A stretch of 64,000 nt of DNA, taken from Hermatobates lingyangjiaoensis (lineage: Eukaryota > Arthropoda > Insecta > Hemiptera > Hermatobatidae). Below the pieces are notes generated by a model that saw only the letters and a program-made list of their open reading frames with translations, had not been told where the DNA came from and did not search any database. The stretch lies in contig JAPFBL010000369.1 of NCBI GenBank assembly GCA_026182355.1, positions 186,001 to 250,000 on the forward strand, read 5' to 3'. Positions 11,205 through 22,811 of the stretch are shown piece after piece (position 1 is the stretch's first letter; each line of letters starts with the position of its first letter). Both the position numbers and the translations under genes were made by a program.

Positions 11205-12519
11205 CTGACTCATTTCAAGTTTTCTTTACGTTTCATACATTGGAGAAACCGAATCCACCCTTAGAAAAATTTCTGTCGGTTTGTCGGTTTGTCGGTTTGT
11301 CCGCAAAACTTTGTCACAGGTAAACTCAGCTACCATAAGACATATAAAGCTGAAACTTTTACAGTAGATTTGTGTAGGTCTAACTTAAAATATAGGCTAT
11401 GAATTGATTGGAAATTCAACGTAGAAGTGAAGTTATGGACGTTTAACGCAAAAATGTTTGTCACAAGTAAACTCAGCCACCATAAGACATAGCGAGCTGA
11501 AACATTGACACTGGATTTGTGTGTGCCTAACTTAAAATATGGGCTCTAAATAGATTATTAATTCAGTACAGAAGCGAAGTTATGGGGCTTTTAGCTGTAT
11601 TTTCCTAACTTCACAGACAAGTTTGTTTTGAAAATACACAGGTGTGGCAAGTAGGTATTGTTAGTTGATTTTAATTTCAATTGCGCACATGAATATATTG
11701 CGTATTTGACATCATTGAAATGGTGTTTCACAGAGTTAAGGATGTACTATCTATTGAGAATAAATGTTTTGTAAACGAGCAATTCTCAGCCCTTAATATG
11801 AACAGGCATGAGAAATCAACAAACAAGTTCTTACGCTATATGAAGCCGAGGAAAGAACTTACAAGTCAGTAAAGAGATTGGATTAGTGATGAAGAAGCAG
11901 TTCATTATCTAATTGAATTTCTTGACTCTGAATTTATTTCTCCTGGACTGCCTGCTCATGATTAAAAACTTAAAGTAAGAGCACCAATGATGCTGCAATT
12001 TATAGCAGTAACAAATTTCATGTTACGAAACATGAGTGACCCAAAAACTGTGCAACGGGACACGACTCTGAGTTCGTGCTCTACACAGATGTGCCATAGA
12101 GGCGGACATAATGACTGGATGTGGTATTGGGGAGTCTTCCGAACCACTGTCTGTTTCCATTCAAATGACTGCAAGGTCCCCTCAGAGTCTATTTCGCAAT
12201 GACGTTAACTAAGTCGCAAAGGGAGACTTTATCTAACGCAGGAATTCAAGTTAGCGAAACCAAGTTTTTCTCACATGGTCAACTGTAGTTTACTTGCTCA
12301 ATAGTCAGAGGTTTCAACTGATTGTTCTTCCATGAACCTGAAGGACAGACAGCTAATGTAGTGTATACAGAGGCATTTGTTTAACACTGTACTAATAATG
12401 GTGTTTTCTACTATTCTATAATTTCTAATTATAGTATTAGTATAATACTATAATTGATATGTTGGAATACCAAGTATAATAGAATTTTTGATTCCGTCAA
12501 AGACGGGTACATTTGCTAG
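11205..12519 (+). mobile_element. Helitron remnant with helicase fragments
   Basis: The 3' end is a hairpin (CCGTCAAAGACGG) followed by CTAG at 12516-12519 and a host T, the classic Helitron terminus. Upstream, broken frames match Helitron PIF1-like helicase: L-K-V-R-A-P-M-M-L and R-N-M near 11970-12030, then L-S-N-A-G-I-Q-V, F-S-H-G-Q-L and F-F-H-E-P-E-G-Q-T-A-N around 12225-12375. The 5' part (11205-11600) is shared with the short copy at 12797. Stops and frameshifts make it inactive. Confidence 0.75.
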
Positions 12520-12734
12520 TGTATTATAAATAAATGTAACAAACAAATATTTTTTTGAATTTAAAATGTGGATAATATAAAAGATGGTAATAAAGTAAAG
12601 GGATCTAGCCAGGGTTGCCAGTAGCTTGCTTGCTCGCCGATGACAGTAGTGCAAATGTATTATAAATAAACACAACAAAAATATTTTTTTTTAATTTAAT
12701 ATTTGCGTAATATAAACACTGGTAATAAAGTAAG

Positions 12735-12796
12735 GTATGGAACCAGAGTAGCCCAGTGGCTTGCGTGCTAGCTTTTGACTGGGAGCACGTTAATTA
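12735..12796 (+). mobile_element. SINE head fragment
   Basis: A-box-like TAGCCCAGTGG and a truncated head, cut by the Helitron at 12797. Confidence 0.35.
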
Positions 12797-13123
12797 GAAC
12801 TAACTCATTTCAAGTTTTCTTTACGTTTCATACTTCAGAGTAGCCACACGTACCCTTAGAATAATTTCTGTCTGTCGTTTGTCCACAAAATATTGCTACC
12901 ATAAGACATATAAAGCTGAAACATTGATTGTAGATTTGTGTATGTCTAACTTAAAATCTAATCTTTGTATACAGAGGCTTTTCTTTAGCACTGTACTAAT
13001 AATGGTATTTTCTACTATTCTATAACTTCTAATTGTAGTATTAGTATAATACTATAATTGATATTTTGGAATACCAAGTATAATAGAATTTTTGATTCCG
13101 TCAAAGACGGGTACGTTTGCTAG
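12797..13123 (+). mobile_element. short non-autonomous Helitron
   Basis: The 5' end matches 11205 onward and the 3' end matches 12400-12519, including hairpin CCGTCAAAGACGG and CTAG at 13120-13123. The coding middle is missing. Confidence 0.7.
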
Positions 13124-13299
13124 TTAAAAATAAATTCTCTCAACTCAAGTCAAGTAAATTAAAAACTCCAGATGTAAAATCTATTTATGTTATAGAATAA
13201 ACCTGACGAGTTTTTCTACCAAAGATCTCAGTCTCAATTTTGGAAATTTTATTATTTTTTAGACGATGTTTTCTTTATTTCACGTATTCACTGTTAATT

Positions 13300-13304
13300 C
13301 TTGT

Positions 13305-13336
<32 letters not shown>

Positions 13337-13450
13337 ATATATATATATATATGATCAAACCACAATAAGTGGTGGTTTGAAACCACAGCTTATTGTGGTT
13401 TGATCATTGATTGTTGTTTCACGTGTTTATGTGAAATCTTTTTATATATA
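13300..13450. mobile_element. PLE-A short palindrome in (TA)n
   Basis: Only the outer tail of PLE-A is inverted (ACCACAATAAG against CTTATTGTGGT); the modules are gone. Confidence 0.5.
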
Positions 13451-13451
13451 T

Positions 13452-13998
13452 ATAACAAATTCAATAATATATCAACCGTTGGATAGAATAGGTGTGTAAT
13501 GTAATCGGGATTCGGTCAAATTTCTAGGATCAAAATCAAACTCTCAATGCCGACGTTTCGGTTTTATTTCAAACCTTTTTCATAGGCCTATAAACAAAGG
13601 ATGACACGAAATAGTATATAAAAATCAACATATAACTAACATCAAAATGGAATATTATAGTTGTGAAAAAACAAATATATATATACAAGTAGAAGTAATA
13701 GAAAAGCAATAAACATTTTTATGAACTTACAGAAATCAGAATTTTTGAATTAGAAAAATGATGAAATTTACATTATATAAAATGAAGTTTTGTGTTCTTT
13801 GAGTGAACAGTGTTCGGTTTACACGTAATTGTAATCAGTTAGTCTGGTCCAAGTTTTTGACCAGTTAAGATGTTAGTTCACTAACTATCTATTGTTACTT
13901 CATTTTATATAATGTAAATTTCATCATTTTTCTAATTCAAAAATGCTGACTTCTGCCTATGAAAAAGGTTTTAAATAAAACCGCAACGTCGGCAGTAT
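13452..13998. mobile_element. PLE-B element with internal deletion
   Basis: Reverse PLE-B end at 13452-13600, then internal 3' region, then a forward end at 13910-13998 with GGTTTT/AAAACC and GCAACGTCGG (mutated GAAA). Confidence 0.55.
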
Positions 13999-14029
13999 GA
14001 AATTACGAAAGTATGTATAATAAACTATT

Positions 14030-14458
14030 ACATTGATAGGACAGGGGCTAAATTTATTACCTATGAAAAATCGATGTTGCTAAGAAATATTATTGAATCG
14101 TCTCTAATTAAATTTAATAGATCTAATATTATAAACATTAGTAACGGTCTCTTCAAAATTGATACTTTCGCTACGAGGGCAATAGCCTCTTCTAAGAGGG
14201 TTGACAGCTAGCGGATAGTTTTTTACTCTTTCTTACTGTACTCCTTTGTTTCTCCAAACATCTCTTTCTGTACATTAGTCCTTTCCTGTGCTTTCACCCT
14301 TTTAAAATACCACTCTTCCCTCACACTCTTCTCAACCACTCACAAGATGTTTTCTGTATCTAGTGTTTCAGATGGGTTTTTGACTCTGACGACGACCACT
14401 TGTTACGGTTGAAAGATCTTAGTCTTGTTTTCCCATTTCTTATTTTGGTTTGATATCA
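14030..14458 (+). pseudogene. PLE-A 5'-truncated copy 1 (endonuclease C-terminus)
   Basis: In-frame C-terminus of the PLE-A endonuclease ORF from about 14034 to the TAG at 14209-14211, reading A-K-F-I-T-Y-E-K-S-M and ending A-S-S-K-R-V-D-S. A 3' region and the PLE-A end follow. Same protein end as 54423-54629 (minus). Confidence 0.65.
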
Positions 14459-14478
14459 TATATATATATATATATAAA

Positions 14479-14898
14479 GATTGGTTATTAAGAAATATTA
14501 TTGAATCCTCTCTAATTAAATTTGATAGATAAAATATTATAAACATTAGTAACGGTCTCTTCAAACTTGATACTTTCGTCACGAGGGCAATAGCCTCTTC
14601 AAAGAGGGTTGACAGCTAGCGGATAGTTTTTTTACTCTTTCTTACTGTACTCCTTTGTTTCCCCAAACATCCCTTTCTGGACATTAGTCCTTTCCTGCAC
14701 TTTCACCCTTTTAAAATACCACTCTTCCCTCTCACTCTTCTCAACCACTCACCAGATGTTTTCTGCATCTAGTGTTCAGTTGGGTTTTTGACTCTGACAA
14801 AGACCGCTTGTTACGACTGAAAGATCTTAGTCTTGTTTTCCCATTTCTTATTGTGGTTTGATCATTGATTGTTATTTCACGTGTTTATGTGAAATCTA
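14479..14898 (+). pseudogene. PLE-A 5'-truncated copy 2
   Basis: Starts further into the ORF (L-R-N-I-I-E-S-S-L), TAG at 14617-14619, then the 3' region and the PLE-A end. (TA)n on both sides. Confidence 0.65.
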
Positions 14899-14911
14899 TA
14901 TATATATTATG

Positions 14912-15345
14912 GTTATTAAGATTGTTGTTAAGAAATATTATTAAATCGTCTCTAATTAAATTCAATAGATCAAATATTATAAACATTAGTAACGGTCTCT
15001 TCAAACTTGATACTTTCGTCACGAGGGCAATAGCCTCTTCAAAGAGGGTTGACAGCTAGTGGATAGTTTTTTACTCTTTCTTACTGTACTCCTTTGTTTC
15101 CCCAAACATCCCTTTCTGGACATTAGTCCTTTCCTGCGCTTTCATCCTTTTAAAATACCACTCTTCCCTCCCACTCTTATCAACCCCTCACCAGATGTTC
15201 TCTGCATCTAGTGTTTCAGTTGGGTTTTTGACTCTGGCGAAGACCGCTTGTTACAGTTGAAAGATCTTAGTCTTGTTTTCCCATTTCTTATTGTGATTTG
15301 ATAATTGATTGTTATTTCACGAGTTTATGTGAAATCTTTTTATAT
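14912..15345 (+). pseudogene. PLE-A 5'-truncated copy 3
   Basis: Third copy in the same orientation, TAG at 15057-15059. Its truncation point is close to that of copy 2, so the three form a loose tandem. Confidence 0.65.
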
Positions 15346-15429
15346 AGTAAAACTTTATATATACAGTTGAAAGATCATAGTCTTTTTTTTTTCAATTTCA
15401 TATTGTGGTTTGATCATTGAGTATATTTT

Positions 15430-15755
15430 ATACTAAGGTACGAAAAATAAAAGAGTAAAGATTAATGTTGTATATTAATTAAGATTAATTAATTACATTG
15501 AAATAATACCTTACACGAACAGCAAAGATTTATGTAAGAGTGAAGATCTCTACGGGCACTTGAGAAATAATTCGTGGACGAGTTGTGATAAGTGTGGGTG
15601 GGGAGAGGGTCGCACCACAGGTCAAGCAGAAGCTGGAAAAGAAAGGGTGCAGTGAGTTATAACTATAACAGCTAGTTATAACTACAGGGGGGGAGTAATG
15701 GAGTGATTAAGCGCCTCTAATAGCCTCTAGCACTCAACTCTGACTTTCGGCCTTC
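15430..15755. other. unassigned intronic DNA
   Basis: NUP35 intron 4. No ORF or known element seen. The last 50 bases lead into the 85-bp array. Confidence 0.4.
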
Positions 15756-17212
15756 ACGAGGCTACCCTGTTAACCTGCTATATGCAGGGACAAACGAAAG
15801 AGGAGGAGAAGGTGATTAGGGGCTGAGCCTGACCACCTTCACGAGGCTACTCTGTTAGCCTGCTATATGCAGGGACAAACGAAAGAGGAGGAGAAGGTGA
15901 TTAGGGGCTGGGCCTGACCACCTTCACTAGGCTACCCTGTTAACCTGCTATATGCAGGGACAAACGAAAGAGGAGGAGAAGGTGATTAGGGGCTGAGCCT
16001 GACCACCTTCACGAGGCTACTCTGTTAGCCTGCTATATGCAGGGACAAACGAAAGAGGAGGAGAAGGTGATCAGGGGCTGGGCCTGACCACCTTCACGAG
16101 GCTACTCTGTTAGCCTGCTATATGCAGGGACAAACGAAAGAGGAGGAGAAGGTGATCAGGGGCTGGGCCTGACCACCTTCACGAGGCTACTCTGTTAGCC
16201 TGCTATATGCAGGGACAAACGAAAGAGGAGGAGAAGGTGATTAGGGGCTGGGCCTGACCACCTTCACGAGGCTACTCTGTTAGCCTGCTATATGCAGGGA
16301 CAAACGAAAGAGGAGGAGAAGGTGATTAGGGGCTGGGCCTGACCACCTTCGCGAGGCTACCCTGTTAACCTGCTATATGCAGGGACAAACGAAAGAGGAG
16401 GAGAACGTGATCAGGGGCTGGGCCTGACCACCTTCGCGAGGCTACCCTGTTAACCTGCTATATGCAGGGACAAACGAAAGAGGAGGAGAAGGTGACCAGA
16501 GGCTGGGCCTGACCACCTTCGCGAGGCTACCCTGTTAACCTGCTATATGCAGGGACAAACGAAAGAGGAGGAGAAGGTGATCAGGGGCTGGGCCTGACCA
16601 CCTTCGCGAGGCTACCCTGTTAACCTGCTATATGCAGGGACAAACGAAAGAGGAGGAGAAGGTGATCAGGGGCTGGGCCTGACCACCTTCGCGAGGCTAT
16701 CCTGTTAACCTGCTATATGCAGGGACAAACGAAAGAGGAGGAGAAGGTGATTAGGGGCTGAGCCTGACCACCTTCACGAGGCTACTCTGTTAGCCTGCTA
16801 TATGCAGGGACAAACCAAAGAGGAGGAGAAGGTGATCAGGGGCTGGGCCTGACCACCTTCACGAGGCTACTCTGTTAGCCTGCTATATGCAGGGACAAAC
16901 GAAAGAGGAGGAGAAGGTGATTAGGGGCTGGGCCTGACCACCTTCGCGAGGCTACCCTGTTAACCTGCTATATGCAGGGACAAACGAAAGAGGAGGAGAA
17001 GGTGATTAGGGGCTGGGCGTGAACACCTTCACGAGGCTACTCTGTTAGCCTGCTATATGCAGGGACAAACGAAAGAGGAGGAGAAGGTGATCAGGGGCTG
17101 GGCCTGACCACCTTCACGAGGCTACCCTGTTAACGTGCTATATGCAGGGACAAACGAAAGAGGAGGAGAAGGTGATCAGGGGCTGGGCCTGACCACCTTC
17201 GTTTCACATCCT
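15756..17212. repeat. 85-bp minisatellite, about 17 copies
   Basis: Unit boundaries read directly, for example ACGAGGCTAC at 15841, 15926 (as ACTAGGCTAC) and 16011. Two variants alternate in blocks: ACGAGGCTACTCTGTTAG and GCGAGGCTACCCTGTTAA. In NUP35 intron 4. No exon homology found. Confidence 0.9.
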
Positions 17213-17399
17213 TCCTAATCCCAAAATCCTCTTCTTTTATCCCAGCCCCAATCTAAGGTGTTATGCGATCCGTACCCATGGATGGATGATACAGGGGTTA
17301 CTGTATTACGAACGGAGTCTCAAGGGTACTAGGCGACTCTTTTGAGTTAAAAGCCTTACTCCTGTATGCAGTGCACTACCGCATCATAAAAATATCAAT

Positions 17400-17535
17400 T
17401 CGTATGAATTGATGTCCCTTGGACAATTGATGTGGAAGCTCCAACCACAAGATAGAAGAATCGCCCTCAAGATCGAGGCCACCAGCTCAAAAATCGTGAG
17501 AGCAGAAGCTGCTGCTACTTTTAACAATATTTTAA
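17400..17535 (+). mobile_element. PLE ORF N-terminus fragment
   Basis: Reads M-S-L-G-Q-L-M-W-K-L-Q-P-Q-D-R-R-I-A-L-K then A-E-A-A-A-T-F-N-N, running into (TA)n. Matches 21755-21885. Confidence 0.5.
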
Positions 17536-17774
17536 TATATATATTAGTATATTTAATATATATTAGCAGACCTTCATTTAGACACGTTTTATTATCGGCA
17601 TACTATTTAATAAAACATATATATATATATATTGTTTTCTAGGAGTTGTCACAGCCTTTTTTTTACTGTGACAATCCAAGAAAGTTATCTTGGATTTTTC
17701 ATAAGAAAAATCTGTATCGATTTATATAAGTATATTTATACCAGTATTTTCGGTATTCGAAAATACCAACAGAG

Positions 17775-18310
17775 CTTCCGGGATTTTCCGCTGTATGATA
17801 CTAAGAAGAAAGAATTTCGGAGACCATTCTCCGGAAGCGCAGAGGGTCCAAAGGGGCTAACTGGTGGAAGCCAACCTTCCACAAGTGCACCTAAAGACCA
17901 GAAGAAGACTGTCCCGAAGAAGGAGAAAGGAAGTCACTTTCTCTCGAAACGTATGAAGCCTGAATGGACATTATCAATGATGGTTTATGCAGATTCTGCA
18001 AAGAAGAGGAAGAAACACCGTTACACCTACTGACTGATTGTAAGGCAACTTTGCTGCACAGAGGTAGGTGCTTCGGGATACCCAACAAAACCATATAAAA
18101 ACTTTTACTGGTGGACCCAGTAAAAGTGCTGAGCTTTTTTTTGGAGGCGTTGGCTAACCGTACGGGTACGGGTACTAACCGAAAGTACGAGAAGCACTGG
18201 GGTACTTTCGTATAGAAGGGGGGAAGTACAATAATTTGTAAGACGCAGTGCTATAGTCACACTGAAATAATAATATTAATAATAATAATATTAACAATAA
18301 TAATATAGCT
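17775..18310 (+). pseudogene. non-LTR retrotransposon 3' end
   Basis: Near 17960-18100 a frame reads C-R-F-C-K-E-E-E-E-T-P-L-H-L-L-T-D-C, the zinc-knuckle-like tail that ends many non-LTR reverse transcriptase ORFs. Another frame covers 17780-17950. An (AAT)n tract at 18268-18306 looks like the element's 3' tail. Frameshifts break the ORF. Confidence 0.55.
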
Positions 18311-18532
18311 AAAGTGGCCTGCCCGATCATCTAGCACATTCAATTGTTAATGTTATTTTATTAAATTACTCTTTGACTCGGCAAACTTACTGCAGCCCAC
18401 AAGTCAGTGAATTCCTCGTTACCTTTAGCTAAAGTTCATTTGCTATTTAACTATTAACATATTACATGGGTTCTAATAGATTCTATTCTTACCCCAATTC
18501 TCATACCATCGGGGTCCCTATAGAATATTTCT

Positions 18533-19236
18533 GGGGGACCACAGGCAAAATATAACAAATTAGGGGGTCCACAGGCAAAATATAACAAATTAGGGGGTCC
18601 ACAGGTAAAATATAATAAATTAGGGGGTCCACAGGCAAAATATAACAAATTAGGGGGTCCACAGGCAAAATATAACAAATTAGGGGGTCCACAGGCAAAA
18701 TATAACAAAATAGGGGGTCCACAGGCAAAATATAACAAATTAGGGGGTCCACAGGTAAAATATAATAAATTAGGGGGTCCACAGGCAAAATATAACAAAT
18801 TAGGGGGTCCACAGGCAAAATATAACAAATTAGGGGGTCCACAGGCAAAATATAACAAATTAGGGGGTCCACAGGCAAAATATAACAAATTAGGGGGTCC
18901 ACAGGCAAAATATAACAAATTAGGGGGTCCACAGGCAAAATATAACAAATTAGGGGGTCCACAGGCAAAATATAACAAATTAGGAGGTCCACAGGCAAAA
19001 TATAACAAATTAGGGGGTCCACAGGCAAAATATAATAAATTAGGGGGTCCACAGGCAAAATATAACAAATTAGGGGGTCCACAGGCAAAATATAACAAAT
19101 TAGGGGGTCCACAGGCAAAATATAACAAATTAGGGGGTCCACAGGCAAAATATAACAAATTAGGAGGTCCACAGGCAAAATATAACAAATTAGGGGGTCC
19201 ACAGGCAAAATATAACAAATTAGGAGGTCCACAATG
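18533..19236. repeat. 30-bp tandem array, about 23 copies
   Basis: Unit ACAGGCAAAATATAACAAAT plus TAGGGGGTCC. Exactly 30 bp, so frames stay open for over 240 codons on the minus strand with a 10-residue period (L-L-Y-F-A-C-G-P-P-N). A few copies differ at single bases. In NUP35 intron 4. Confidence 0.9.
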
Positions 19237-19239
19237 ACG

Positions 19240-19605
19240 TTTTAGTGGTCGATGAAGAAACTCATAACGGCTTTTATTATTAAAAATTTAATTTCTACTA
19301 TAATTTTGATTTATACGTGAAAAATTCTGAAGAAGATATTTAAACACTTATATATATTTTCTAGATTTCAAAAGAAATCCATAAAACTTCCTTGAAAGCA
19401 AATCATAACGGCTTTTATTTTCAAAATTTAATTTTTTACAATAACTTTGATTTATACGTGAAAAACTCTGAAGAAGATATTGAAACACTTATATATATTT
19501 TCTAGATTTCAAAAGAAATCCATAAAACTTCCTTGAAAGCAAATAATAACGGATTTTATTTTTCTAGATTTCATAAAAATTCCATAAAATTTCCTTGAAA
19601 TAAAA
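19240..19605. repeat. 130-bp tandem repeat, about 2.5 copies
   Basis: CATAACGGCTTTTATT, then GATTTATACGTGAAAAA and TTTCTAGATTTCAAAAGAAA recur in order. AT-rich. Confidence 0.7.
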
Positions 19606-19998
19606 AAAAATAACAAAGTATATTATTTCTTGGTTTATTAAAATCTCCCCACGTCGAAGAACGGAGCGCGAATGAAGCAATGAAGACTCAACCGATGAGA
19701 GCAGCACGAGCGTAAAAAAGGAGCTAGGCACTAAACGTCGGAGAACGGAGAAAGCAAAAACAATAGATAAAATTATAAAGTTAAAAAATATAAAAAAAGT
19801 AATAAGAAATAAATATATATATTTTTTTTAATATAATTTTTAATTTTGTGCTACCCTCCGTACCTGGTCTTAAAGTAATAGAATGAAGAAAATAAGTTAA
19901 TTCCATACTTTACTTAATTCTATTCTATTACTTGAAGACTGGCTGCGAGGGGCAGCTTTGGCGGTTGCCGGGTTGGTTACCTGCCGTTTTGTCTACAT
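19606..19998. other. unassigned AT-rich intronic DNA
   Basis: Contains a small palindrome (AAGTAATAGAAT and its complement, 19870-19935). 19936-19998 looks like the left part of the PLE-F copy split by the hAT insertion. Confidence 0.35.
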
Positions 19999-20446
19999 CA
20001 GTGTTTCCAAAACTTTTTCGAGCGACCGCCCCCTTGGGTCCGTAAACCTATACTCAACACTCATGAATAATCAGAATCTTAGACTAAATAACGAAATGAG
20101 TAACATTTTAATAATTAAATTAATATAATGACTAATCGAATATTTATTTATAATCCAATATATGTATTGTTTCATAGCATATTTATGCAAAAGAATGAAT
20201 ACACAATAAAAGAAATTTAGATTAGAATATACTTTTAACATAAAAATAAATTATCAAAACAAATAATTTTAAGAAACCTTTTCCTAGAAGTTTACATGTG
20301 GTGTTTTCACTTAAATTTAAAAATTATATTGCATGAACATTTTCAATTTATGGAAATAGAATCCCCAACTCCTTTTTGCATTAGCGCCCCCCGATATCAA
20401 AGCACTGCCCTCAGAGGGGCGGTACCGCCCACTTTGGGAAACACTG
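19999..20446. mobile_element. hAT non-autonomous element, 448 bp
   Basis: Terminal repeats CAGTGTTTCC and GGAAACACTG, flanked by a perfect 8-bp duplication GTCTACAT (19991-19998 and 20447-20454). The size and duplication fit hAT. No transposase. A truncated relative lies at 40560-40945. Confidence 0.85.
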
Positions 20447-20561
20447 GTCTACATCGTGCTTGGTCTCCCTTTCTCTTTTCTCCTGAAGATGGATTGTCCG
20501 AAAATTTGAGTTTGTAAGTGTGTTTCCTTATTCTGTATGTTACTCCTTCTTAAATTTAGAA

Positions 20562-20565
<4 letters not shown>
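20447..20565 (+). mobile_element. PLE-F end, split by hAT
   Basis: CTGAAGA, T, GGATTGTCC, GAAA at 20482-20502, then the PLE-F tail into (TA)n. Its left part lies before the hAT element. Confidence 0.55.
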
Positions 20566-20603
<38 letters not shown>

Positions 20604-20604
20604 G

Positions 20605-20715
20605 TTAATGGGTTAGTTCCACTGAGGTTAGTAATATTAGAATTAGTAATAATACAATCCGTCATACCTCAGAGACTTTACGAGGTATGACGGATTGTAT
20701 TATTACTAATTCTCA
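20605..20715. mobile_element. PLE-J tail palindrome
   Basis: Near-perfect 40-bp arms (TAATAATACAATCCGTCATA and complement) round a 10-base centre. Confidence 0.55.
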
Positions 20716-20872
20716 TATATATATATATGTCACATGTTTGAAACATTTTGATGGGAAGAACGTAAATACCAGGAATGATGCATGTAACCATGCATGTTTA
20801 TAAAGATATAAAGATAACTCGTTTAAAGCCAGATAATATTGCAGGCATGTATCTCGCCGACTAGATACTCAC

Positions 20873-21025
20873 GTGCTGCTTCCTCTCCGTCACTCCGATC
20901 ATGATGTTCCCAGGGAGGATCTTCTGGTCAAAGGACAACGCCTTCCTCATATCTGTCTTGTTCGAGAACTTGATAAAAACCCAGTTGCCGTTGTTTGGGT
21001 GACTCGTTTGTGCTACTTTTCCAAT
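20873..21025 (-). CDS. NUP35: NUP35 exon, second half of MPPN domain
   Basis: 51 codons, phase 0 at both ends: acceptor TTGTCTTAG before 21025, donor GTGAGT after 20873. It reads N-N-G-N-W-V-F-I-K-F, then R-K-A-L-S-F and N-I-M-I-G-V, following the second half of the RRM-like MPPN domain of NUP35 (human G-N-W-M-H-I-R-Y, R-K-A-L-S, S-I-M-I-G-V). The domain dimerises in the nuclear pore protein, a linker between inner-ring partners. GC-rich compared with its AT-rich introns. Confidence 0.85.
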
Positions 21026-21072
21026 CTAAGACAAACCAAAAACCAACATATATTACTATATATATATATATA

Positions 21073-21296
21073 TGATCAAACCACAATAAGAAATGGGAAA
21101 ACAAGACTAAGATCTTTCAACCGTAACAAGCGGTCTTCGTCAGAGTCAAAAACCCAACTGAACTCGTTCAGTTGGGTTTTTGACTCTGACGAAGACCGCT
21201 TGTTACGGTTGAAAGATCTTAGTCTTGTTTTCCCATTTCTTATTGTGGTTTGATCATTGATTGTTGTTTCACGTGTTTATGTGAAATCTTTATATA
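21073..21296. mobile_element. PLE-A palindrome, intact arms
   Basis: Near-perfect arms about 95 bp long that meet at GAACTCGTTC. The forward module is at 21186-21214. Confidence 0.7.
21186..21214 (+). ncRNA. hammerhead-like module, family A
   Basis: CTGACGA at 21186-21192, extra A, stem GACCG/CGGTT (21194-21198 with 21206-21210, one G-T pair), 7-base loop, GAAA at 21211-21214. Confidence 0.45.
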
Positions 21297-21309
21297 TATA
21301 TATTATATA

Positions 21310-21640
21310 TATAGGTGTGTTATCTAATCGGGATTCGGTCAAATTTTCTAGGTTCGAAAATCAAACTCTCATTGCCGACGTTTCGGTTTTATTTTAAAAT
21401 AAATCAGAAATCAGAAATAAATTTATTTTTATCTGAATTAAAATAAATCAAATCAAAGTTGATATGTGATTACTTATTATCCTTTGTTTGCAGGCCTATG
21501 AAAAAGGTTTTAAAATAAAACCGAAACGTCGGCAATGAGAGTTTGATTTTTGAACCTAGAAAATTTGACCGAATCCCGATTAGATAACACACCTATTCTA
21601 TCAAACGGTCGATATATTATTGAATCTGTTGTATATATAT
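21310..21640. mobile_element. PLE-B palindrome
   Basis: Outer arms CGGGATTCGGTCAAATTTTC and complement. The right copy keeps GGTTTT, AAAACC and GAAACGTCGG at about 21505-21533. Confidence 0.65.
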
Positions 21641-21644
21641 ATAT

Positions 21645-21888
21645 ATATAACCAGGAGCAAGATCCGCTCAGATAGCTATTAAAGCTCTTGACTATAAGGC
21701 ATGCTCTACCTGATGATGACCAACGTTTATATGGTCGAAAGCTCGAAAAATATTTACGATGTCTCTAGGACAGATGCTATGGCAACTGCAGCCAGAAGAA
21801 AGAAAAATCGCCCGAAGGATCGAGGCCACCAGCGCAAAGCTAGTGAGTGCAGAAGCTGCTGCAAATTTTAACCATATATATATAATAT
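21645..21888 (+). mobile_element. PLE-G relative: module plus ORF start
   Basis: The module at 21710-21740 (CTGATGA, T, GACCA/TGGTC, GAAAGCTCG) is followed within 20 bases by an open frame M-S-L-G-Q-M-L-W-Q-L-Q-P-E-E-R-K-I-A-R-R and on to A-E-A-A-A-N-F-N, which runs into (TA)n. It shows the order module then ORF start. Confidence 0.55.
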
Positions 21889-22339
21889 AACTAATATAAT
21901 AAATATAATATAACTAATATATATAATATATATATAACTAACTTTTTGTTTATAAAAATGATTTTCAAACTGAAAATGGCAATCTACTACATATAATTTA
22001 ATTAACTCTATTATAATGGTAGAAGGAAGGGGAAGGGAATAATTAACTAATTCCTCCTAGAGTAAACTCAAAAGGTCAGTTACAGGTACATTGCTAAACA
22101 GGGACCTTACAACAAGACTAATCAATCTATAGTTTTTTATTTTTTATATCGCTTTTTAATTTTGGAATTAGTTCAACATTCCTTGTAATATGGCTGCCTG
22201 AATTTTTTTCCACTGAATGGACTTTAAAACATACTAACCATTTGGACAAGCCATCACGTTTTATATCAACAGCAGTTGTTGTTGAAATCCACATACTATT
22301 ATTCTTTGTAAAATAATTTGTAATGTAATACTTAGTTTT

Positions 22340-22460
22340 TCTGTTTCAAAATTTATACTTCTGCAAAAACCGAAACGTTGGCAATGAGAGATTAATTTCA
22401 ACCTGAAGAACTGACCTAATCCCGATAAACTTTAGTTTTGTTTCTATTCCACAGTCGATC
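22340..22460 (+). mobile_element. PLE-O end
   Basis: AACCGAAACGTTGGCAATGA, then CCTGAAGAACTGACC and ATCCCGATAAACT. Same end as 36105-36190. Confidence 0.5.
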
Positions 22461-22467
22461 ATTTTAT

Positions 22468-22655
22468 CAATAATATATCGACCGTTTTGATAGAATAGGT
22501 GTGTTCTCTAATCGGAGTTCGGTCAATTTTCCAGGATAAAAAATCAAACTCTCGTTGCCAACGTTTCGATTTTATTTAAAACCTTTTTCATAGGCAGAAT
22601 TAAGAATTTTGTAACTAAGAAAATGAAATTTACATTATTTTAAATAATATATTTT
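22468..22655 (-). mobile_element. PLE-B end
   Basis: Reverse copy of the PLE-B end with module complement AACGTTTCGATTTTATTTAA. Confidence 0.6.
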
Positions 22656-22811
22656 CTTGTATTCATTTGCTTAAACTACAACCAACAAACTACAAAGTTA
22701 AAACTAAAAAAAAACAAACCAATAAGATTTTCGACCGACATTGGCCATCATCAGGTTTACTACTAAATGGCTACGACACTATGCTTACAAGGTAGATATG
22801 TGCATGACTAC

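Noticed and set aside
18454..19232. Minus-strand ORFs of 243 and 254 codons
   Set aside because: They are the 30-bp repeat read in two frames; the period is a multiple of 3, so frames stay open without coding.
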